The notes below the pieces were generated by a model. It did no database searches. It was not told the origin of the DNA and worked only from the letters and a program-made list of their open reading frames with translations. From Owenia fusiformis (lineage: Eukaryota > Annelida > Polychaeta > Sabellida > Oweniidae), in assembly GCA_903813345.2 (NCBI GenBank), contig CAIIXF020000004.1:6403525-6467524 (forward strand): DNA of 64,000 nt, read 5' to 3'. Both the position numbers and the translations under genes were made by a program. Below, in pieces: positions 1 to 12,200 of the stretch; the first letter of the stretch is position 1; each line of letters opens with the position of its first letter.

Positions 1-3000
1 AAACTATACTTAGACTGTGAGGAAATTCACGGGACACATGCAGAGCTATTTAAATTAAAGCTATTAAAGCTAGAATCAACAGTTATACTGCTAGCAAAAT
101 TCATCTTTGTGCGCTCAGTCATCACTGTGGCCGACGGGAAGATAGGGAGTATCACGATCCATGCAAATTAATGATTACTAAAGCAATGTACGTGTCATAT
201 ACCATATAAAAATAAGATCTTGAATTAAACTAGATCTATGACATGAGTACGTATTTATGGTGCATGGTGAAGCTATTTTCGACTTGAAAATAATATTTAG
301 AAGTGTGCAAAGCTGGTATATTATGATTAGTCATGGACCTATAGAATAGCCAATGATTGATTGAATGCTGAAATGTAAACATTAATTACATAAATTGCAT
401 GGCCATGGGATTGCAATCATATGTCTAAGTCTAAGATTGGCATAGTTCCCGCCCTCCGGTAAACCTTTGGAATCATGAAAGGGTATTATATACTTAAATT
501 TAACTTTATTATCAGTATTGCATTTTAATTTCAATTTTAAAAAACAGAAAATTGGATACAAATCTTACAAAAAGCCTAACAAATTGATAAAACTGATTTC
601 TAAAATACATGTACTGTATGCTCACAATTTGATGCGCTTAGTGACCATGATAGTTTACCACTCACTGTATAGTATAAATATCAGAATATGTGTAGAAAGG
701 CGTAAAATTGCATGTCTAAGGTCACTTGTTAAACATCTACTTAAACCACTAGGTTGATTGCATTTCTATACATCAAACAAACACCCATCTTGCCGGCATT
801 TATCAAAATGATAAGGTTTGAAACACTTGTGAGCTAGACTGTATAGATCAGTTTATGGGGCCCTGAACCGGACCCAATATAGGCACCTGGGTTAGATGGA
901 GTGGTTGAAAGTACTGTATAAAGCGCATTCTTTTATTTATCATGTTTTATTCGATACAATATTATGTATTAAAAGGAAATTTCCTAAAGGCAACTTTGTT
1001 TAACTTCATTAGCCGCAGGGTGACTTAAGCGTTATGTTTGATATCGTTTATATTTCAATGTTGGCCTCTAAAATGTCCTCCTCCAAGCGCAGGACTCCAA
1101 ATCAAGAAATCAAAGAGGTACGGATTCTGTATATTATCTGTTTTGGAGAATGCTGAAATGTTTACTTCAAGGTTGATATAGAGAAACATGATTGCAAGTG
1201 TTATCCCCAAAATCGGTGTGATAAACATTTCATCGACTACCCTTTGCATTTGTTTGACTTCACTTCTTAAAAGAGAGCTTTAACTTGACTCTGCACGCAG
1301 GGTATTCATCGACTTAAAATGATGAAGAACTTTAACTGGGACAATTTTCGAAACGACCATATATTTGAAAAGAGGTGTGTCCGCTAGATCCACACCAGGT
1401 CAGCCAACGATTTGTCTTTAAGTTCAAGTCAAACTATATTTTGCCGTTTTCTATTTGCCGCCCGTCAACAAGGGATTAATTCGCAAACACATACTATTTG
1501 AACACTGAAAGTAATTTTGGAACAATCGAGGAAATAGCATTGCTTACTTTAACTTGAAAATGTCGTGTAAAAAGCAAATATAATTTTTTAGTTTCATTCT
1601 GTATATTTTGCTCACGTTAACTCATAAGCACATTATCTCATAGTTGTCAGTAACACTACTCGAAACATTAACATAAATAATTGGTCTTTCGAGTTTTGGT
1701 TTTAATATAACCTGTGATCTATTCCGAGTTTTGCGTAACTTAGGTTTACAAAGGTCCATGGGCAGTTTGGCAAGTGATATTAGACAGACATATCTTTCAC
1801 CATGCATGAGTACTTTCTTGGCATAAATACAGTGGTACTCATGGTGAAAGATATGACCGTCTAAAATCACTTGCCAAACTGCACATGGACCTTTCGCCCT
1901 TATGTTATCTACAAGGCAAATACCAAATGAGGGTACTGCTAAACTAGTTTCCATAACAACGAGGGTTAATAATAACCCTTCAATGCAAAAAGTGAATAGC
2001 GTTCCCTCAACGACTCTATTACACGTGGGATTATATAAATATGTACACTGCACACTGCGTCCATTGAGTCATTTAACAAGGAAAGCAAACATTAAAGCAA
2101 CCACTCAGAGCAAACTTTTCCATCCTATTTATTATCAATTATATAACCTCGTTGACACGACCCCCAGGTGAAAGTCAAGGAAATCCCTTGCATGAATTTT
2201 TTTTGCGATCCCAAGGAATAAATGTCCGTCACAGTTTAGTCGTAGACCAATGGCACTGATTGAATAAAACATCGTTTGATTTGTATAAACCATGTTTAGA
2301 AGCATAGGGAGTATCTTAGTCTCATATTCAAACGATACTCGTCTCAATGTCCACCTTGGACAACCCTAACCCTCTTGTCCCTGACTTTTTCAGATTTCAA
2401 GTGAACCGAAAAGTAAAGCAATAAACATGCACGGCGATTAATTGACTCTTGTCAACAAGAGTTTCGAATTTAAGCTAATGCATTTATAAAATATGTTTAT
2501 TTCATCAAAATATCGGGGCCTAAGTTCATGGTCGGAGATACTACGCTATTACGTCATTTACGCGTATGCATCGAGGCCATGTTGATACACCCGTATTCGT
2601 ATGGTCTCAAAAGACGCAGAGCATTGAACCAAGCAACAATCGACACGCCTTGGGTGTTTTCACAACTATCAAAACATCTCTATAAACTATTAATAACTGC
2701 AAAATCAGGGATTACAATCCCCCGATAAATAGTTCACGCTTATTGGAAAATGTTATTGTTTTAAACATTATCCTTTTTGAAATATCTCTTCATAAAACTG
2801 ATGATTTTTTATAAGTTTGTTCCATCCATTCCCGATGGTTTTCTGTTAAATGGATAATAAAATATGAACCAAAAAGGTGCGAAATTTGCGTTGTTATGGA
2901 CTCGAGATTAATGCAAGGGATCGGGGGGTTGGTGTTTGCATTTGGGTATGAATAGTGGTGTTCGAGGCCCCTTTGTCAAATGAGCTCAGAGCATCGAGTT

Positions 3001-3280
3001 TCACAGAGCTTTGGACGATATATATCTTCACGATATCAGAGAAATTAGAAAATAGTTATAAAAAAAGCATTGTTGAATAGTAGCTTAATCTAATCAGTGA
3101 ATGAGACCAAGAATAGAAAGGAGAAGTATTTTGACAACCTTTTGAACATTTCTTAAATAAAAATAGATAGAAAAAAGTTATTGAAATACGCAAAGTAAAA
3201 GTATAGATTTGATAAAAAGTGTTCACAGCGGAGAGGCTAACGTATCCTCCGGACGTAGCTGAATAGACGACACTTTAAAA
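1..3280. other. 5' flank with no recognised gene
   Basis: The open frames here are short, low in complexity and match no family I know. The stretch holds one long foldback (1750-1893) and the first copy of a short dispersed repeat (about 1245-1305) that recurs at about 3778-3842. The last few hundred bases presumably carry the promoter and 5' UTR of the ammonium transporter starting at 3281, but no convincing TATA or initiator element could be picked out. Confidence 0.4.
1750..1893. repeat. Long foldback (MITE-like palindrome)
   Basis: Two arms of about 60 bp are near-perfect reverse complements: AAGGTCCATGGGCAGTTTGG at the left end and its complement at the right. They are separated by a short loop around 1815-1835. 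There is no coding capacity. It is best read as a small non-autonomous foldback element or a hairpin-forming insertion. Confidence 0.75.
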
Positions 3281-6200
3281 ATGGCGAATTTAACAATAGC
3301 AGAGAGCGTCGCGCAGTTAGAACAGAAGATGGCCATAATGAATTCAAACTCCGACGTGTTCTTTCTGGTTACAATGTCCATTGTGATATATTGTAAGTTT
3401 TTTTTATTTACCCAAGTCACATCGAGTGTATTTAGAGTCGTATTTATTTTTAAACATGTTGTAGCTGAATAGCGAAAGTGTATACGTTTTCAAATAAGAT
3501 AAAAAACATATTTTGCTAATCGATGGATTGCAAAAGACTGGCAATATTAAGTGAACACATTTTGCGAAACATGATTTAATCGAGATCATATAAAAATATT
3601 TTCATGGAGTTCTGCGTAATTTATGATAAATGACGTAAATGTGATTTACTTTGTATGGGATTATATCAACGGTCTTGATTGAGGTTTAGAGTTAATCATA
3701 TATTCTGACGACTTAGCAGTTTCTGTTTGAAATTTTGTAAAACTATCATATAAGAAATGAATACCTCTTTCATACCCTTTGCATGCGTTCGACTTCACTT
3801 CTTAGAAGAGAGCTTCGTATTCAGACTCTGCGCGCAGGGTACCTCTTTCAATCTTGTTGTATCCTCTTTTGGGCAACCTAGACATAGCTATAATTGAGAG
3901 CACTGAGAAATAAATTTGCAAAGTTAAGGATGTCATGATTCATCCGGTTAAAAATTTAAAACGAAAAGACACATTCCTTAAAGAAAAGTAATGTGCTGAA
4001 CACACTACTACTACATTATATATCTTGAGGAATCAAATACACCGCCGAATGTAGCATTTAGCAATAACAAAATACATCGACTCGTCGGGTTTTTCGGTTT
4101 AAAAATTAGAGAGTGCAAATAGATTCATGTGATAAACTTTTAATCATATCAACATCTTGTCTTATTTTTTGGCTTCTAAAACGTAAAATATTTAAATACA
4201 GTCTTGGTTTAAACCCTTACATAGCACCTCGTTTTTTTATATTTTTTAATTTGATATTATGCCAAATGTCAAAAAAGAAAACCACCAGCCGTCGGTCAGA
4301 CTATTCAAAATTCAGCCTTGGTTCTAAATGTGTTATCATTTAATACATCCTTCACCCATTTGAGGTTATCCAGGCCAGATAAAATTTTGGGGTGTGTGTC
4401 TCATATAAAACATGTGCACAAATAATTTGATTATGTCATCGAATGAAAAGGTGCCTTATTCATATATCTCCTCGGGTTTTATACACAGATAGTGTAGGCA
4501 TGTCATATTAAGTACATGACAAAACTACAAACAAACTAAATTTGGCGATTCCCTATCAATAAATAAACGCAAGGAGCTCACTTGTCCCACGACCTCATAG
4601 TTACGGCGACAGCGGCAAGCTTAGCGCGTTCAGTGTTCTCTCAAGACACCCCCGACCAACTCAACAACCCCAAAAAGAGTATTATGCCATTTAACAATAT
4701 TGCGATGAAATAATTCGGTGAAATATCGATTCAGTGAAACATCGCTTAGCTTATCGTGTTCAGTGTTCTCTCAAGACACCCCCAACCAACTCAACAACCC
4801 CATAAAGATTATTATGCCATTTAACAATATTGCGATGAAATAATTCGGTGAAATATCGATTCAGTGAAACATCGCTTAGCTTATCGTGTTCAGTGTTCTC
4901 TCAAGACACCCCCAACCAACTCAACAACCCCAAAAAGATTATTATGCCATTTAGCAATATTGCGATGAAATAATTCGGTGAAATATCGATTCGGTGAAAC
5001 ATCGCGCAAAGAGCGCAACTCTCATACACTGTATGCTTAGCCTGTTTGCAAAACATATATGTTTCTAGTCGTTAATTAAACATATTTACATTTACCATCT
5101 ACGTACAGATTCCATTCATAAAGATTAAATGACATGAGGATTAAATGAACACTCGTTAGAATGTACGAACAAGTTCACATTTTGTTTGCTAGCTTATGTC
5201 GAACAAGAATTATTTGACCACACTTTAAAAATTGAAACCAGTGTAGTCTTTATAAAGTATTCGTTATATGTTTAAGGTATAATTTAATCAGCCAAGAAAC
5301 CAGAAAATATATAGGCTATTTAATACAATCGAAAAAAATGTCGGAGTTTGAGCTGATTCACCGCCTTAATTAAGCGTCTCTCTCTTCATTGCGTTTTCAT
5401 GTTTTTTATTTGATGAACTTTTATTTCCAGTTATGCAATGTGGATTTGCATTCCTTGAATGTGGAGCCGTTAGAAGCAAGAATACGACCAACATACTCAT
5501 CAAAAATATCCTAGATTCTTGTAAGTACACGTATGACGTCATTCTTTAATAAATAATGACGTATGTACAGGGGTCATTTTTGATCCACATATATCTTGTA
5601 CAAAATGTTTTTTTTTTATATATTTACAGGCAGGTCAAAATATCGTATACACTTTCTTTGTGAACGTTTCTAGAAAGTGTATCTAGTTACTTTTTGACCA
5701 CCTTTGAAAGGTTTTTGCCACAGCAATTTTTCAGAAGTCTAACCATAACTTTATGACCCATATCTATTGATTTGTATTCTAAAATACGTATCATTTTTTA
5801 TTCTTTATTTCACACTAAACCTATTTACTCCCAAAATACCGACACACGGGATCAAATCACGTGTTTATGACATCACAACCATGTCTCACACTCTCAGTTT
5901 TCTTAGACCCATCGTTAAATGTACCTGTCTTTCCAAATTGTCAATCACACTAGCTATTCAAAATGTCCATGGTCTTGACCACATGCCATTCCCCGGAATT
6001 GAAATGTTCACTTAATTTCAAACATCGGATCAATTCATATACTTATCTTTCTCAAATGATCTTTTTAATCAAAGATTAACAAGCTCACATATAATATTAT
6101 TGTTTTTAAACCATGATTAGTGAGATATAGAGGTTCTTGTATAAGAACCTGTGCAAGATCGTCCATTCTTGATGAGCTTTGATAATTCTTCTTTATCGAG

Positions 6201-9200
6201 TCGAAGACGAGATAGAGAAACATTATCAAAGCGAGTCAAGAATGGAAGATATCTGTATCTTTGTTAGTCATATGAGAAAGATAGATCACGATAAATCACG
6301 AAAAAATGCTACGTGACATAAGATAAAAGTCCATTCTGATGTACCTAACAATATATCTTATTAGGAACGCTGTTTGGGAAGAGAAATGCTTCAAAATGTG
6401 CCGATTGCCATTACCAACGAGATATCGTTGAACTCAATAAAAAAACAATGACGCATTGTCGCCAAAGTAACAGTGTATTTGCCAAAATTATCAAAACATA
6501 GCACAACAAAGAAAAACAAAGCCCCCCAAACAGTTCCAAATTCCCAAAACTAATAGTCTTTGCAAGCTATAACTAAAGTTGCCATGCTGATTGGAAAGTA
6601 AAAATATTTTCACAATTGCCCATTTTTCAGTGAAATATGTTGGAAAAACATTTAACGATTTCATTGAAATGTAATAATTAAACACTTCGAGTCCAAGGCT
6701 AAATGAACAATATAAAGCATGGATACCATTTCAATTGTTACCGGATCCGAAATATGCTCTGAAAGGTGTTACATATCATTGAACTAGTTACCATGTTTGC
6801 TCGGGACAATGTTAACGATGTGTCATTGTGAAACAAGGAAACTTCAGACGTAACAGTTCAATGTATTGCCAAAACCTTTGTTAGGTTGTTCCAATTAAAG
6901 AATGTCAGAATAAAGTCTAAACGAAAACAATATAAGGGGAGGGGTGTGTCCCCGGGGGTGTGTCTGAGTTGAAATGTTTTGCTTTTTTGTTCTCTCTCAC
7001 TACTTATTTCTCACTTCACGAGGCGACTAATATCTATTTATCTAAATTATAGTACAGTGGATTCCCCAGCATTAAAGCAAGTGGGCGCAGCACCCACCTG
7101 AGATTTTGACAATAGTCTTGCACCCACTTGAAAATGAGAAAAATCATGAAAAATTGGCCTATTTTGACCAACTTTGGTCTGAATTGTGAAAATGAGAGTT
7201 TTGCACCCACTTGAAAAAACATCCTGTGGAGATCATTGTAGTGCTATTTATCAGAAACTGGTATCAATATTCGTAAGGCATAATTCATATGAGCCCATTG
7301 TATATAAAATGTGCATTGGAACGTTTCGACATAAAACTAAAATACAATTTTGAACCGTCTGTCATGTTTTATAAGCGTGTTTGTGGTCATGCGATAAAAA
7401 CGTGTCACATATCTCATCTTCGACCACCCGTCGGCCTTTATAATTTAAATACCTTTGAAGTTTGACTGTCCAAAATGCAACAGAACCAATTTTCACAATT
7501 GATACACCTGCGTGTATGTCAATGCAATGGGCCATTCAAAAGTTAAAGAGTCTGGATTACTGGCATATATTTAGTATTATTTACTTTGAAAGGACTTAAC
7601 GACATGACCTTGAAGTGTCAAGATTATTGATGACATTAAAAAATGGTTAAGTCAGTTGTAAGTTAGATCGCTCAATACATATGCTACGGTGGCTTTCTGG
7701 GATGGGTTTAGTTTTTCCAACTTCGAAATAAGTCTATGTTGAAACATCATCATCAGATTGTGGCTCAAAAACTGCCACAGTTCTGAATAGCACACGCAGG
7801 CCTGTCAGTGTCAGCTGTCCCGCAGTTTGCGTATTTGTCATGCATTTGCTGAGGAAATTGAAGTTGCACCAGTTTTTTGCGTGATAGAATATGTAACGCA
7901 ATACGCATTTAATCTGATTAAGCAAAAATATTTCATGAGAAACACATCAAGAAATCAACGCCGAAACAGCAAAACAAGAACGCCAAAAAAACGAACACGA
8001 TTCATTCGGAATTGGCCTATGCGAATTGGGTTATGCCATGCATTTACTTCGAATCGTATTGTCCCAGAATTCTGAGGTACTATATACTTTCTGCTCTGGG
8101 AATGGTCAAACGGGACACACCCTTTTTTCTAATGAGGTTACAGTTACTGCTTGTTAAATTATATTTGACACTAGATACCTTCATTTTACGTAATGCATGG
8201 TTTCATAACCTGACAAAAATGTAAATCTATCTATGCAAAATCACAAAGGAAATTTTCACTTTTTATCTTGGATTACAGTTTCGTTCGTCTCATGTCACTC
8301 GAGATGCGTATAGCTTCATTTTGACATCGCCTTGCAAATACGAGGCAATTTCCCCCCCCCCTTGGCCAAAAATTCTTTCAAAATCATGGAGATTTTCACC
8401 AATTTGAGCACTTCTCAAAATTGTCAAATGTGACCCCCCCCCCCCCCCCCTTGGCAAATCCTGGCTACGGGCCTGTGTTGTGTCAGGTTGGATCTGGGAA
8501 AAGTTCAACGGACTGACAAATTGATTTAATAAGGTTTGAGTGGTCATCAGACTCACTTTATAATTCCAACGCTTAAAGGGGTTAACAGATATAATTTAAA
8601 GAAATGATAATATTTGCGTTTCGTTGAACTTTGTGTTGATCTAACGCGTTACTAGAGGTGTGTGTCTGCAAAGTCAACAGAGCATTTCAATTGTGAATGA
8701 CCTTGCTTTGAATGAATGGTCTTAGTCAGAAAATACGGTCGGTAAGGCGACTAGAAGTACCTTTTCGCTATACTGGAATCCCTAACAATGAATCACAGAA
8801 ACTATTGTTAAAGTCCATCTAGTGACTTAATAATTAATGCGTTACAGGTGTCTTAACTTTCGAAGGTAGGTTTAATTTTAGCTTCACAGAGTGTATTGTC
8901 CTTCTGTTTTCTGCTGTCATTCTGTAAGTCTGCAGTTTTTCTGTATTGTCATTCTGCAAATCAACACCTTTTTGCAGATTTCTGTCATCGATTTTTCCGT
9001 TTTGTCATTCGGCCGGTCTGTCGTTTTGTCTCCAGTGTTATTCTGTCAGGATGTTAACCCGGGTCAGAGTGTCATAAATCCTACTAGCCACTGGTCCTAT
9101 TAAGGGTACGCATACATCACAAATAAACCATGTGAAAACGAGCTCAGATTTCCAGAATTGAATAGAGAAGTAAATATATAGAAAATTGAAGTCTAACACG

Positions 9201-12200
9201 TGCATTGTTAAACTGTTAGATAAACAATCCAAAAGCTAAAGTGGAATAGTATTTCATATAGTTGTGTTTGTAAAGCATGACAATTGCTGTATCTTCGGAA
9301 AATATGAAATAAGTACTCGTGTAAATATTAATAAATGTGGATGACTGACATGTCCACTGTGAAGAAAATGTAGCACATTAAATAAAACACGGGTAAGTAA
9401 AAAATAATTGGTCGTTATTTAACATCGGAGGTGTTGACATATCCTCGTTGAGGTTAAAGTTACCGATGAGGTGACATCAGTTGACCATGTCTTTATTTGA
9501 GCAAACTATGCAATCCCCTCAACAGTACTAGTTTGGCAACAACCACTAGACGGCGGTGCAAGGCTATATGCAATAAAGCCACTGTGACTCGGTGACAATA
9601 AGTCAGACTTTCCTTTGTCAAACTTTTGAGAGTAGCGTAAAACTTGACTAGAGGCATCATTCGAGGAACAAATACATAATTATCTACTAAGAACATCTAA
9701 CAACATATTTTTGACGTGCCATCTATCTTTACAAAAAATTGTAAGTCAGGCCCGTAGCCAGACCAAAAATCATGCAGTTTTTCAACATTCTGAGCACTTT
9801 TCAAGTGATTTTAGGCCACTCCCTTGAATTTTTGTTAAAAGTGAACCCCCTTGGCGAATCCTACCTATGGGTCTGCAAGGTTTAACATTTTCGACGTCAG
9901 TACGATTAAAATAATTGGGCATTTATCAAATAATAGCATTCTGATTTTCAGAGTATCTGTGTCTAAAGCTTGTCTATAGATTCCAAGGGATATTAAAGAC
10001 TGTGATGATTTAATTAATCTCAAATAAGAAACGCAATTTTGAGGGATGCATGAATGGATGCTAATCCAAAGCACATGATTTAAATGTTTTGTTTTCGTTT
10101 CAGTTGTGGGCGGAGTAGCTTACTGGACGATTGGATATGCCTTTGCCTTTGGAAAGAGTGGGAATGGTTTCATCAGTTGGGAATATTTCGCAAGTCACAA
10201 TCTCGAAGGAGTTGCTCTAGCTAATTGGTTTTTCCATTTCGTGTTTGCTGCCACGGCAGCTACGATAGTGAGCGGTGCCGTTGCCGAAAGATGTGACTTT
10301 TTCGCCTACTTCTCTTACAGCTTTGTCATAACAGGTAGGTGGAGAGTACCGATGTGCTGCATCCGAAGATGTTCATATCACGGAGATGGCCGAAGATGCT
10401 TCAAATAACCAATCAAATCGCTTGACGCGGTAGGATTAGATCTTCGGCCACCTCCGATAGTGGTCCAAAAAGTGCGACCGATTAAACGGAAATAAACGGA
10501 AATAACGACAATTCCACTTAGTTATTTAAGGTTTTATTTGATTTAAAACAACTTCAAAATATATTGATTCAGTCTATAAAATAATTTCAAAATATGTTTG
10601 ACTTTGAGCTGTATTTATTAATGCGTTACACTGTTTTTATTTCTCTATGTCATATGGAGAAACATTCCCACGTGTTTAATTTTAAATTCTATAACGTTCC
10701 CCTTTACCATACCGTTAACCAGAGAAAATAATTTAAGAATAATGTTTATTTCTAGGGTTTATCTATCCAATTGCGGCACATTGGGCATGGTCGGGCGATG
10801 GCTGGTTGGCCGCTGGTCTCAGTTACGATGAAGTCATTGAGGGAACAAATATAACAATTTCCCATAACATTCCGTACCAGGTACTATGACTTTCTAGTGT
10901 AGAATAAACAGGGTATCCATAATGCTTCTTTAGAATTTCAATAAAGTCTGGGAGGTATTTAAAGTGTTTATTAATTGACTTTATGGAAACCCTGAATATT
11001 GGCAGATAGCAACGGAACGTACATTTGACTGGTAAATGTACATGAGACAATACATAGGAAGTTAATAAATGCTTAATTTGCCTATTGATATTATGTTAAA
11101 ATTTGTCTATTAATGTCTAAATGGACACAGCCAAGGAAAAATTGCCTAAATAAAAAAGTATGCATTTTATCCTGCTTGATTTTCTGTTTTAGGATTTTGC
11201 TGGTAGCGGCGTTGTCCATCTACTAGGTGGCGCTGCAGCATTGGTTGGGGCAGCAGTAATGGGCCCGAGGATAGGACGGTTTGAAGGGGGACCTGAAGGA
11301 CAATCCATGAAAGGACATTCTGTACCAGTAAGTATGCACCTGTATATCATTATTATTCAGAGTTTAGAGAGTTTATTTGACGGGTGGGGTCACCAGTCAG
11401 AAAAGCCATGGTCCATTGCCATCCTCCTCTACAAATGCACATGAGCACATCACTGGTTGACCTTGAAATTGATACAAAGGTACAACAAACCTTTTGTTCA
11501 AATCAAATACGGCCCATATAGTTTAACCAAACAATCATGTTGTACAGTTTATTGTGACGTAAAACTTTTGCAATTTACAAAGTGGTTACATTTTTGCGAC
11601 TTTCGTCCAAGGTAGTAGGCCCAGCATGCATAGGTTGCATTACAACACCATTAGACTTTTCAGTGCTACACTTGCTACCCTCAATGTAACTTGAAGTTCC
11701 AAAAACCTCCGCTTCTTCAAAAGTCTCTGGTAGTCGTTTATCTTTGGTTTCTGGGAGAAAATAGCCTAGAATACCAGATGCTATCGGAAAAACAGACATG
11801 CAAACATATGGAAGACCGTACCAAACTTTGGCTAAGAGAGGAATCTGGGGAGAAATTAGACCCCCGATACGACCGAAACTAGACGCACTCCCGAGGCCTA
11901 AGTTCCGTGCTTGTGTCGGGTAAATTTCCCCGGTGTACAAATACATTATCCGCCCGCTCGTCAGCATCGCGATCATCCCTACCATGGCTGTGATAGTCAC
12001 CAAAATGGGTATGTTCATCCTTAGCAGTAATATGATCAAGCAACAGCAACTACCGTTAATGATATGAAAAAGAACGATAGACCAACGTCGACCTAGTTTG
12101 AACAAGCTGAGCCAAATCGTGAAGAACGACGGTATTTCAGAGAGTCCATAGACAAGCAGCATGTTCAAGTATATGCTTCCAGGTATAAGAGCACCGATAT

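Noticed and set aside
8434-8450. Poly-C run as a G-quadruplex or regulatory element
   Set aside because: It belongs to the G-rich part of the CCCGTAGCCAG-family repeat and is a simple homopolymer expansion; no other evidence of function.
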